Shown here: positions 9,301-16,542 of the stretch, one piece after another
How the letters are laid out: every line of letters starts with the position of its first letter
Position numbering within the stretch: the stretch's first letter is position 1
DNA from: Gottfriedia acidiceleris
GTDB taxonomy: Bacteria > Bacillota > Bacilli > Bacillales > Bacillaceae_G
Reading direction: 5' to 3'
NCBI RefSeq assembly: GCF_004138285.1
Contig: NZ_SCFN01000001.1
Coordinates: forward strand, 372,001-436,000
Length of the DNA: 64,000 nt
Translations under genes and position numbers: made by a program
Notes under the pieces: generated by a model
Databases searched by the model: none
Told to the model about the DNA's origin: nothing
What the model saw: only the letters and a program-made list of their open reading frames with translations

Positions 9301-10527
9301 GACCAATCTTCAAACAAAGTAAACGCATTAGGTAATTTCCCAAGTGAAACCATTCCACTCAAAATAGACAATAATGGTAATTTTGAATACCAAAGAAAAA
9401 TTCAACAAGGTAATACTTCAACGTTTACACTTCAAACCTTTGATAATGCAATAAATGGTATGCAAGATCATCCTGACTTTACCTATACATTAGTGAAAAA
9501 GGGAACTCCTTACGTAAAATTAACGATGGATAAAAATAATGCAAAATATGGTGATACATTTAAAGTAACTTTAAGCGAGCACAATATTAAAGATTTTATG
9601 GGAGGAGAATATTCTCTTTCTTATTTAAATCAAGTATTTGAACTTAAAAATGTTGAATTAACCAGTGAATTGATTAACGCTGCGCAGGCTAAAGGACTTA
9701 CTGCTAATTTAACAAAGGTAGAAACAACATCTAGCGAAATGAATAGTATTAAATTAATTCCACAATTAACTGGAACCAACCCAACTGCTGGAATTAATGA
9801 AAATATACCAGTAGTAACTCTAACTTTTAAAGTGAAAGATAATCCAGAAATGTACACAAAATGGATTCAACAATTTACGATCTCAACAGCAAAAGCATAT
9901 ATGTTAGGTCAATCTCCAACGTTTATTAACAAATTTGGTCGAGGTATTAATATACTTCCAACTACTTCAATACTAGAAGCTGGATTCTTGTGTGACGCCT
10001 TTATTGCTCCAGGCACATTATGGCATGATTATACTAAGGACTACTCAAAAGTAGGGGCAGAGGCGTATTTGATCGGCGAAGATGGAAAACGATATGATGC
10101 GACGATTAACAGGTCTGCAAGACTCTCAATTAAGAATCTACCTTTAATTAATCAATCATATGAGCTTGTTGTAAAAGTACCGGGACATTTTGAAAGACAT
10201 ACAAAGATTGATGAATTGGTAGATAGCTATGAAGGTCAGGCAGTAGGAAAACTAAAATATATCTTTTATGGAACTACAAGAGCTGGAGACGCTAATAATG
10301 ACAATGTGATCGATGTACTTGATGCAATCTATTTACAAAAAAACTGGGGAACTAATAAGCGTGAAGCTGATATCAATTTTGATGGAGTTGTAGATGCAAA
10401 AGATATGGAGTTCATAAAAAAATATTATCTAATGGTAAACCCTAACAATAATGACTATAAAAAACCCATAGAAAAATATAAAGGACTCGTATTAGAAGAT
10501 ATTCTTAAACAATTAGGAATCAATTAA
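6364..10527 (+). CDS. secreted S8 subtilase with cohesin-like region and dockerin (paralogue 1)
   Basis: A 1387-residue secreted serine protease. Signal peptide about residues 1-36 (ending SFAA). Inhibitor I9-type prodomain about 80-195. Peptidase S8 domain about 210-680 with the catalytic set Asp234 (GVIDTGIDY), His289 (HGTHVSG), Asn385 and Ser614 (GTSMASPH), interrupted by a PA insert at about 445-545. Fn3-like region about 700-810. A cohesin-like beta-sandwich about 1045-1200 (YGDTFKVTLSEHNIKDFMGG). A module with PGHF at about 1272. A dockerin at 1307-1356 with two DxNxDxxID-type calcium loops (GDANNDNVID, ADINFDGVVD). A conserved tail ending LEDILKQLGIN. The ATG follows AGGAGAGG. Its own dockerin beside a cohesin-like region is unusual for Bacillus. 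Substrate specificity is not inferable. Confidence 0.92.
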   Translation: MKKNSNKKILKVLSAGVLTTSIFSPYLIATNKSFAATNSFELNSNKIDDLDSYLKNISDTDRDTIHSMQEMNFEGLKISPDVNLNVDTPLNVIVQFKQDPTEADLNAKRSKGINASLDESLKIVNESHKNFKDELNKDSKIINSFKIKREFKHAFNGVSMTLPASQVKDLLNLDTVQAVWENKEVSIDPEQAVEKEVESTNSSTLTQDNIEQIGANKLHKEGITGKGIKVGVIDTGIDYTHPDLKGVFKGGYDFVNNDSDPMETTYQDFLNSGLPQFSKLTGGSYWTEHGTHVSGIIAGTGKNNSEFAITGVAPEVELFGYKVLGPYGAGFTDSILAGIEQAVKDKMDVINLSLGNDITDPLNPMSVAINNATLAGTVCVLAAGNFGAPYSVGNPAASPLGISVGATSSPVTAETSNGVIQSSNETLNLNNMRVMALDFQTDIKSLKGTSLPIVYVGKGDIKDYFGKNVRDKVVLIERGTTTLNAKISLAKANGAKAVMMYNNVPNEDYMPFYFGYSFEFIPTFSILNEQGTKIVDMLKNGEVNLTVNDFGKMTLEGDKLADFSSRGPSRRTYDIKPEVTAPGVGVFSSIPAYANGPGHKEDYQHAYARFSGTSMASPHVAGSVALILQSHPEYTPEDVKLALMNTAHELSDSYSVFEVGSGRIDTYEAVHSSIKIGVEGKVLTLENDKKVLIPEIAGDLAFGRVAQSNKDYTSKRKIEISNDSNTRKGFDIKVIYNKEGSMTQDSVKNGVKLDIPSYVTVNSNSSFPIKADLTVPKDAKLGLYGGYIYFTNTNDPKEVYKVPFGFKLLKKGIQELELPFKSFATRRDLNTNYIGNTPVWFTFSSRMEDVDVVLKNADTGEALGIIDSFHGGYFNEDFNWGIEGGFNGLYLPFTGNADQPVNYTKSLASPGRYEVELVAQDEFGEVFKKSQQVFIDNTLPEVKMNMPGGVYEVDENGLKVSGNITDSNVDVMNKYGFKFDQSSNKVNALGNFPSETIPLKIDNNGNFEYQRKIQQGNTSTFTLQTFDNAINGMQDHPDFTYTLVKKGTPYVKLTMDKNNAKYGDTFKVTLSEHNIKDFMGGEYSLSYLNQVFELKNVELTSELINAAQAKGLTANLTKVETTSSEMNSIKLIPQLTGTNPTAGINENIPVVTLTFKVKDNPEMYTKWIQQFTISTAKAYMLGQSPTFINKFGRGINILPTTSILEAGFLCDAFIAPGTLWHDYTKDYSKVGAEAYLIGEDGKRYDATINRSARLSIKNLPLINQSYELVVKVPGHFERHTKIDELVDSYEGQAVGKLKYIFYGTTRAGDANNDNVIDVLDAIYLQKNWGTNKREADINFDGVVDAKDMEFIKKYYLMVNPNNNDYKKPIEKYKGLVLEDILKQLGIN

Positions 10528-10543
10528 TTTAAGCTTTAACTTT

Positions 10544-10570
10544 CCGCCAGCTTATGCTGGTGGTTTTTTT
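10544..10570 (+). terminator. terminator of subtilase 1
   Basis: CCGCCAGC (10544-10551), a TTAT loop and GCTGGTGG (10556-10563), followed by seven T residues. Confidence 0.9.
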
Positions 10571-10744
10571 ATATAAATTTATTATTCCCGTAGATCAGTA
10601 CCGGTTCTTGTCGTAAATCCACTATTGCTTTTTTCAAGACTAGTTTACAAAAACATAGCAAAAAAATCTGTATTAAGAATTAAACTATTCATCCGTATGG
10701 TATATTCTTCTTCAATCGTCATATTATATTTAGTATTACATATT

Positions 10745-10827
10745 GATCACATGTTACTGATATGATCAGGCAGCGTGGTATGGTGAAAGAATTTATTCTT
10801 TCACTCAATACCACGCTGCCTTTTTTT
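10745..10827 (+). promoter_or_regulatory. RAT antiterminator site overlapping a terminator, upstream of GH84
   Basis: CACATGTTACTGATATGATC with the following AGG matches the ribonucleic antiterminator (RAT) sequence bound by GlcT-type PRD proteins, as remembered for B. subtilis ptsG. It overlaps the 5' arm of a strong terminator: GGCAGCGTGGTA 10769-10780 pairs with 10809-10820, an inner 9-bp stem pairs 10783-10791 with 10796-10804, and seven T follow. The two structures are mutually exclusive, so expression of the GH84 gene should require the active antiterminator. Confidence 0.85.
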
Positions 10828-10893
10828 ATTTTAAATATAAAATTCAGTAGTAATGTAGATCAAAATTATTGTATAGGCGAGGAGGGGAAGTAG

Positions 10894-13254
10894 GTGGAAG
10901 TAGATTATAAAAATAAAAAACAAAGAAATCGAGGTGGAAAGTTGTCAAAAAAGAAGTTATTTACAAAAGTACTTTCAATTTGTTTGATAACAGGTTTGTA
11001 TTTTCCTATGAATATTCATGAAACGAAAGCACAAATTCAATTTATTAATGAGGATTTTGGTTTTACAATTTCACCAACTCCAAAATCAATTGAAAAAACA
11101 GGTGATGGATTCCCTCTTACTACAAAGGTTGGGATTATTACTGAAAATGATACTGATAAAATGGCAATTAATGAGGTGAAAGAGACTCTAACAAAAGCTG
11201 GGGTTACAAAAATAATTGAGAGTGATATAAATGATCCAATACCTGATGCAACTGTGATAATATGGCTAGGAGAATTTAAGGATGAGTTAGACTTAAATAG
11301 ATTGAAAGAAAACACTGGAATTGAAAAGGTTGAGATTGACCACAAAGAGGGCTATATAGTGTCTTCAGGAATAAGTAATGGAAATATTAATGAAATTGTC
11401 ATTCTCGGAAATGATGCAGCAGGAACATTCTATGGTGCTGAAACGTTCAAACAAATGATTAGTAAACGGATTGGAAGCGGCTGGGTACCTGAAGTAGAAA
11501 TTAGGGATTGGCCAACGATGCAAAGAAGAGGAACGATTGAAGGGTTTTATGGTGAACCATGGTCTCATGAAGATCGACTAAGTCAATTGGAATTTTATGG
11601 AGAACATAAAATGAATAGTTATATTTATGCCCCAAAAGATGATCCATATCATCGGGAAAAGTGGAGAGATCCATATCCACAGGAAAAAATAAATGAAATT
11701 AAAAAGCTTGTTGAAACTGCACAAAACAACCATGTTGACTTTACGTTTGCTATTTCGCCGGGTAATACGGTTGTATTTTCCAGTAATGATGATTTACAAG
11801 CTTTAATAAACAAGGCCCAAGCGATGTGGGATATCGGAGTGAGATCATTTGCGGTTTACCTTGATGATATTAACCCTACCCTCAGTTCTCCTCAGGATCG
11901 AGCGATGTTTGGAAAAGATATAAATCCATCTGCAGCCGCACAAGCTTATCTATTAAATCGATTTAATGATCAATTTATTAAAACTCATGAAGGTGCAGAA
12001 CGATTAATTACAGTGCCTACAGAATATTATCAAGCTAATACTTCACCATACCGAAAAAGATTTGCTGATTTGGTCCAATCAGATATAATTGTTCAATGGA
12101 CGGGAATTGGTGTCGTTGCACCTTCAATTACTATTGCAGATGCTGATAAAATAAACGGTATTTTCAAACACGACTTACTAATTTGGGATAACTATCCAGT
12201 AAATGATTTTGATCGGAATCGTTTGTTCCTTGGACCATTAGTTGGAAGGGATGCAAATCTTTCTATTGAACATGGTATTTTAGGATTAACAGCAAATCCG
12301 ATGAACGAAGCTGAGGCATCAAAAATTTCATTGTTTACAGTGGCAGATTATACATGGAATCCAGAGGCCTATGATCCTAATACCTCATTAGAACTCAGTT
12401 TAAAGGAGTTTGCTGGAGATGATTCTGAAGATTTAAAGCTATTTGTACAATCCTCTTATTCTTCAAGTTTAAATAACAACCAAGAACCTTATTCAGAAAA
12501 ATTAAAAATGCTAATGGATCAGTTCTGGCTTTCAATTGTAACCAATTCTGACCAAGAAGAAGCGAATGTACTTTTGCAAGAATTTACTAAACTAAAAAAT
12601 ACCCCATACAAGCTTCGCGAAAATTTAAGTAATCAAAAGTTCTTGTTTGAGGTCAGTCCTTATCTAGATAAAATGGAGCTATACGGTGTCGCAGGTGAAG
12701 CAGCGGTAAGAATGCTTTTAGCAGAACAAGAAAATAATGTTCAAGTTGCAGCAGAGAAAAGAGCCCTTCTTCAAAACACAATGACAGAAATCGGTAAAAT
12801 ACCACAAAAACTAAGCTTAGGTGTTATTCCAAACTTCCTTGACCAAGCAATAAATGGTGTAAATATAGCTGAAGGAAAAACAGCGAAAGCCTCTTCATCT
12901 GAGGTCAGCTGGCTGACACCTGATTTAGCAGTAGATGGTAATAGTAATACAAGATGGGCCTCTTTATATACAAATAATGAATGGATTAGTGTAGACCTAG
13001 GAAAGATTTATTCTATTAATAAAGTAATCTTAAACTGGGAAGCTGCCTATGGAAAACAATATAAAATCCAAGTGTCAAAGGATGGCGTTCTATGGACAGA
13101 TCTGTATACAGAATTAAATAGTAATGGTGGAGTCGACGAAATTAAGTTTAATTCAACAGATGCAAGATATGTAAAAATGCAGGGCATAAAACGTGCGACA
13201 AGCTGGGGCTATTCTTTATATGAATTTAAAGTCTTTGAAACTCGAAACTATTAA
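10894..13254 (+). CDS. secreted GH84 beta-N-acetylglucosaminidase with CBM32-like domain
   Basis: A 786-residue secreted glycosidase that removes terminal beta-GlcNAc. Signal peptide about residues 20-47; GH20b-type N-domain about 55-195; GH84 catalytic barrel about 205-500 beginning RRGTIEGFYGEPWS, with the paired catalytic aspartates Asp324-Asp325 in VYLDDINPT; helical region; C-terminal F5/8 type C (CBM32-like) domain about 655-782. The GTG at 10894 has a strong GAGGAGGGG site 6 nt upstream. A TTG at 10942 behind GAGGTGG would give a shorter signal peptide and is an alternative. A RAT-terminator lies 70 bp upstream, so it should be induced together with the NagP-like permease. Likely substrates are glycoprotein glycans or chitin and peptidoglycan fragments. 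Confidence 0.92.
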   Translation: MEVDYKNKKQRNRGGKLSKKKLFTKVLSICLITGLYFPMNIHETKAQIQFINEDFGFTISPTPKSIEKTGDGFPLTTKVGIITENDTDKMAINEVKETLTKAGVTKIIESDINDPIPDATVIIWLGEFKDELDLNRLKENTGIEKVEIDHKEGYIVSSGISNGNINEIVILGNDAAGTFYGAETFKQMISKRIGSGWVPEVEIRDWPTMQRRGTIEGFYGEPWSHEDRLSQLEFYGEHKMNSYIYAPKDDPYHREKWRDPYPQEKINEIKKLVETAQNNHVDFTFAISPGNTVVFSSNDDLQALINKAQAMWDIGVRSFAVYLDDINPTLSSPQDRAMFGKDINPSAAAQAYLLNRFNDQFIKTHEGAERLITVPTEYYQANTSPYRKRFADLVQSDIIVQWTGIGVVAPSITIADADKINGIFKHDLLIWDNYPVNDFDRNRLFLGPLVGRDANLSIEHGILGLTANPMNEAEASKISLFTVADYTWNPEAYDPNTSLELSLKEFAGDDSEDLKLFVQSSYSSSLNNNQEPYSEKLKMLMDQFWLSIVTNSDQEEANVLLQEFTKLKNTPYKLRENLSNQKFLFEVSPYLDKMELYGVAGEAAVRMLLAEQENNVQVAAEKRALLQNTMTEIGKIPQKLSLGVIPNFLDQAINGVNIAEGKTAKASSSEVSWLTPDLAVDGNSNTRWASLYTNNEWISVDLGKIYSINKVILNWEAAYGKQYKIQVSKDGVLWTDLYTELNSNGGVDEIKFNSTDARYVKMQGIKRATSWGYSLYEFKVFETRNY

Positions 13255-13268
13255 AAAAAGCGTTTACA
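13254..13268 (+). promoter_or_regulatory. cre-like (CcpA) site upstream of the PTS gene
   Basis: AAAAAAGCGTTTACA fits the catabolite responsive element consensus WTGNAANCGNWNNCW except for the TG at positions 2-3. It lies 60 bp before the second RAT. Catabolite repression of a sugar permease would be expected. Confidence 0.45.
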
Positions 13269-13312
13269 TTTTTGTGTATTTATGATAATATTTTCTTAAT
13301 ATTTAGAATATT

Positions 13313-13394
13313 AATCACATGTTACTGATACGATCAGGCATGGTGGTAAATGAGAGGATAACTTTATCCTTTCGTATACCTCCATGCCTTTTTT
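13313..13394 (+). promoter_or_regulatory. RAT antiterminator site overlapping a terminator, upstream of NagP
   Basis: CACATGTTACTGATACGATC with the following AGG is almost identical to the RAT at 10745. It overlaps a terminator: AGGCATGG 13336-13343 pairs with CCATGCCT 13382-13389, extended by GGTA/TACC, with a T tract at 13389-13394. It controls the permease at 13534 and is presumably recognised by the PRD antiterminator encoded at 15069-15887. Confidence 0.88.
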
Positions 13395-13419
13395 ATTTTG
13401 TATTACCGTTACTGTATTT

Positions 13420-13512
13420 AGGAGGTGATCGTCAAAGTTACAAGATCTTGAACTTATTATTACGTTTTATTTTTTAGGAATTATTCATCTTTTATTTATC
13501 TTATTTAATTAA
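13420..13512 (+). other. perfect Shine-Dalgarno without a canonical start; 27-codon hydrophobic frame
   Basis: AGGAGGTGATC at 13420-13430 is fully complementary to the 16S rRNA 3' end, yet no ATG, GTG or TTG follows at a usable distance. A frame opening right after an overlapping TGA (13429-13512) encodes SSKLQDLELIITFYFLGIIH then LLFILFN, a credible membrane helix. It may be a decayed or non-canonically started leader peptide in the 139-nt leader of the PTS gene, or a ribosome standby site. Confidence 0.35.
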
Positions 13513-13533
13513 ATTTCAAAGGGGGTAATAGTA

Positions 13534-14979
13534 ATGAAGAAATATTTACAGAGAATTGGTCGTTCATTGATGTTACCAGTAGCTGTTCTACCTGCTGCTG
13601 CAATTTTGATGGGGATTGGTTATTGGATCGATCCTACTGGCTGGGGTGCTGATAGTGCTTTAGCTGCTTTTTTAATTAAAGCTGGAGCTTCAATTATTGA
13701 TAATATCCCAATTCTTTTTGCGGTTGGAGTCGCTTTAGGAATGGCTAAAGAAAAAGATGGTTCAGCGGCATTAAGTGGTTTGGTCGCTTTTCTAGTGGTG
13801 AAGACATTGCTTTCACCAGGTACAGTCTCGTTGCTGCAAGGGATTGATGTAGTAAAGGTTGACCCGGCTTTTGGGAAAATAGAAAATGCATTTGTTGGAA
13901 TTCTGTCCGGGATTGTAGCTTCAACAATGTATAATCGTTTTAGTCAAGTAAAGTTACCGGATGCCTTAGCCTTCTTTAGTGGGAAACGTTTAGTTCCAAT
14001 TATGACAGCAATTTCAATGTTAGTGGTTTCTGCAATTTTATTTTTCGTATGGCCAATTATTTATACTGGTTTAGTTTCATTTGGTAAAGGTATTAGTGAT
14101 TTAGGTCCGGCTGGTGCAGGACTTTATGGATTCTTCAATCGCTTATTAATTCCAACAGGACTACATCATGCATTAAACTCTGTATTCTGGTTCGATGTTG
14201 CAGGAATAAATGATATTGGTAATTTCTGGTCTGGAAAAGGTACAAAGGGAATCACGGGTATGTACCAAGCTGGCTTCTTCCCAGTTATGATGTTTGGATT
14301 GCCTGCAGCTGGACTTGCGATGTATCATACAGCAAAAACAAAAAAGAAAAAGCAAGTTGCATCATTGATGCTAGCAGCAGGTTTTGCTTCTTTCTTTACG
14401 GGGGTGACAGAGCCAGTTGAATTTGCTTTCATGTTCGTTGCACCAGTGCTTTATTTAGTCCATGCGATCTTAACAGGAATTTCATTAGCCATTGCTGCAA
14501 TGTTCCACTGGACAGCAGGATTTGGCTTTAGCGCCGGTTTAGTTGACTTTATTTTAAGCTCAAGATTGCCGTTAGCGAACCATCCTTATATGTTATTAGT
14601 TCAAGGTGTAGTATTTGGAGTTATTTATTATTTCATTTTCCGATTTATGATTACAAAGTTTAACTTAATGACACCTGGTCGTGAAGAAGATGAAGAAGAG
14701 TCTTCAGTTACAATCGTTTCAGAAGGTGGAAGCAAATTTTCCGTAATGGCAGCACAAATTTATGAAGGATTAGGTGGAGATTCAAATGTTACTTCTGTTG
14801 ACAATTGTGTAACACGTTTAAGAATGGAAGTAAAAGACATGGACGCAGTAGACCAAAAGAAAATTAAAGCAACCGGAGTGCCAGGAATTAAGATCGTTGG
14901 TCCACAAAGTATACAAGTCATAGTAGGAACAAATGTACAATTTGTAGCAGACGAAATCTTAAAACTTCGTAAAAAATAA
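13534..14979 (+). CDS. nagP: N-acetylglucosamine-type PTS permease EIICB
   Basis: A 481-residue PTS permease of the glucose/GlcNAc family. The EIIC membrane domain spans about residues 1-370 (starting MKKYLQRIGRSLMLPVAVLP, with the conserved FFTGVTEPVEFAF loop). It is joined to an EIIB domain at about 400-480 whose phosphorylation site is Cys425 in DNCVTRLR. There is no EIIA domain, so a separate EIIA is needed, as with B. subtilis NagP. It imports and phosphorylates GlcNAc, matching the GlcNAc-releasing GH84 and GH20 enzymes nearby. The ATG follows AAAGGGGGT. It is regulated by the RAT-terminator at 13313-13394 and possibly a cre site. Glucose (PtsG-like) specificity is the main alternative. 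Confidence 0.88.
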   Translation: MKKYLQRIGRSLMLPVAVLPAAAILMGIGYWIDPTGWGADSALAAFLIKAGASIIDNIPILFAVGVALGMAKEKDGSAALSGLVAFLVVKTLLSPGTVSLLQGIDVVKVDPAFGKIENAFVGILSGIVASTMYNRFSQVKLPDALAFFSGKRLVPIMTAISMLVVSAILFFVWPIIYTGLVSFGKGISDLGPAGAGLYGFFNRLLIPTGLHHALNSVFWFDVAGINDIGNFWSGKGTKGITGMYQAGFFPVMMFGLPAAGLAMYHTAKTKKKKQVASLMLAAGFASFFTGVTEPVEFAFMFVAPVLYLVHAILTGISLAIAAMFHWTAGFGFSAGLVDFILSSRLPLANHPYMLLVQGVVFGVIYYFIFRFMITKFNLMTPGREEDEEESSVTIVSEGGSKFSVMAAQIYEGLGGDSNVTSVDNCVTRLRMEVKDMDAVDQKKIKATGVPGIKIVGPQSIQVIVGTNVQFVADEILKLRKK

Positions 14980-14988
14980 ACAAATAAA

Positions 14989-15053
14989 CGCTTGACGTTG
15001 TACTGCTTCCACTAATTAAAAAAACCTATGGAAGTACAGTTCACGTCATAGCG
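14989..15053. terminator. hairpin between convergent nagP and antiterminator genes
   Basis: A long imperfect inverted repeat (about 14989-15011 with 15030-15053, sharing CGCT...TGACGT and TGGAAG arms) lies between the two convergent stop codons. It probably acts in both directions, although a clean T tract is missing. Confidence 0.5.
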
Positions 15054-15068
15054 TTATATGATAACTTA

Positions 15069-15887
15069 CTATTTTCGTAATCTTTCAATATGTAATGTTA
15101 AATACCCGAGTTCATGTTCTGGAAGTTGAATAGAATAAGTTTTGAAAAGGTCCAAGGCCACTATTTTTGCACAATTGTAAGCAGTAGGAAATTTAGCTAT
15201 GAACATCTTTAGCATCTCATCATCAATCGACTGATTTTGATGGTTGCTAATCCTAGAAACAGCATAGCGAAGATGGGTCATTAATCTTTGGTAAGATAGC
15301 TCATCTTCGTCTATTTCAATGTTTAAGAACTCCTTTATTTTTTGTATTACATGACTAATCATGGCTGTTTGTCTAAGTGTTTGCTTCAAGTCACCACTAT
15401 TTAATTTAGCTGTATGAATATGAAGAGCGATATAGGCTGCTTCATCAACCTGCATTTTCAATTTAGTTCGTTTTTCAATATACCTAATTGCCCACATTCC
15501 AATTTCAAATTCTTTTTTATAGAGAATCTTTATTTCATGCAAAAGCTTGTTTTGAAGATAAATCCCTTCTTTTATACGTTCAATGGCAAAAGATAAATGG
15601 TCTGTTAGTCCAATATGAATATGCTCATTTAATTTTACGCCAAGGTATTCTTCAGCATAAGTAATAATTTCCTCTGAGATGTCAAAATGTTCCTCGGGTA
15701 TTTGGTGCAGTAAATGTTGGAGCTTTTCATTTTCTTTCATTATAAAAAGCTTTTCAATGTTGTGTGGACTAATAATGTCATTTCTCTTTTTATTGAAGGC
15801 GATTCCATTACCGACCGCTATTTTTTCTTTATTTTGATCTGTCACAACTACAGCGTTATTGTTTAGGATTTTTTTGATTTTCAACAC
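15069..15887 (-). CDS. PRD-type transcriptional antiterminator (GlcT/LicT family)
   Basis: A 272-residue BglG-family antiterminator. An N-terminal CAT RNA-binding domain (residues 1-55, starting MLKIKKILNNNAVVV) is followed by PRD1 (about 66-170) and PRD2 (about 172-272). The four regulatory histidines are in place: His97, His156, His205 and His266. Such proteins bind RAT RNA when the cognate PTS sugar is present and melt the overlapping terminator. Two near-identical RAT sites lie 2 and 5 kb away, upstream of NagP and GH84, and are the obvious targets. It is convergent to nagP. GlcT is the closest functional analogue by RAT sequence, but ligand specificity (GlcNAc or glucose) is inferred. 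Confidence 0.9.
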   Translation of the reverse strand: MLKIKKILNNNAVVVTDQNKEKIAVGNGIAFNKKRNDIISPHNIEKLFIMKENEKLQHLLHQIPEEHFDISEEIITYAEEYLGVKLNEHIHIGLTDHLSFAIERIKEGIYLQNKLLHEIKILYKKEFEIGMWAIRYIEKRTKLKMQVDEAAYIALHIHTAKLNSGDLKQTLRQTAMISHVIQKIKEFLNIEIDEDELSYQRLMTHLRYAVSRISNHQNQSIDDEMLKMFIAKFPTAYNCAKIVALDLFKTYSIQLPEHELGYLTLHIERLRK

Positions 15888-16218
15888 AATACACTCCTTG
15901 TTTCTGTCTCTATCATAAAAGAAAAATGACTGAGACTTTCCAATTCATTCAAACAATCTCTACACGGAAAACAGTGTTCTTAATATAGAAAAACTTTCTA
16001 CACCAACTATCATTTTCCTTCTTGGTTAGATGTGCTGAAAAGATGCTAATTTCGAACGAAATTCTTATATTCCCGAAAATCGGATGATAAGAAAAATACA
16101 AATAATGACACTATTTGAGGATATAATACTTTATTTTTTGTATAATTTTACGTTTAGAATCAATAAAGGTATTTGTTTGTAATTTTATGTCAAAAAAAGG
16201 CGCTAAGCTTTATCTGGA
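15888..16218. other. non-coding region upstream of the antiterminator gene
   Basis: AT-rich intergenic DNA between divergent genes. It must hold the promoter of the minus-strand antiterminator. I see no open frame and no strong hairpin. Confidence 0.4.
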
Positions 16219-16235
16219 ATTCCCCCAATTTACTT
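16219..16235 (+). promoter_or_regulatory. C5 motif upstream of GH20
   Basis: ATTCCCCCAATTTACTT is a near-consensus copy of the element shared with the subtilase genes, 324 bp before the GTG. It is followed by CTTTAGCTACTTATAATTT, which resembles CTTTAGCTATAATTC after the copy at 24584. A -10-like TATAAT therefore sits at a constant position downstream. Confidence 0.55.
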
Positions 16236-16389
16236 AAAAACTTTAGCTACTTATAATTTGGATTAATAGTTATTACTGAATATTCAGAATTTTTTATGGG
16301 AGTAAATAAGGGATTATTAACCTTTTAAAAAATGAATTGAATTTTTTAAACTCATTTGGGGTTAGTAAAAAAAGATTAATCGTAAGAGT

Positions 16390-16460
16390 GTATGTTATGT
16401 GAAGTTCAGTAATTGAGATTGCATTTTTACAAAATAGATAAAACTACTAAACACTAATGT
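16390..16460 (+). promoter_or_regulatory. leader sequence shared with subtilase 1
   Basis: Sequence including TATGTGAAGTTCAGTAATT and later GCATTTTTACAAAATA, ATAAAACTACTAAAC aligns with 6283-6350 upstream of subtilase 1. It ends about 80 bp before the GH20 start. It may be a common leader, operator or promoter. Confidence 0.4.
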
Positions 16461-16542
16461 AAAGGGGAAAATTGATGAGAAAAATGTGAAAAGATGCTTT
16501 AAATAATGGATTCTTAAAAACTTAAATAAAGGAGAAAATAAG

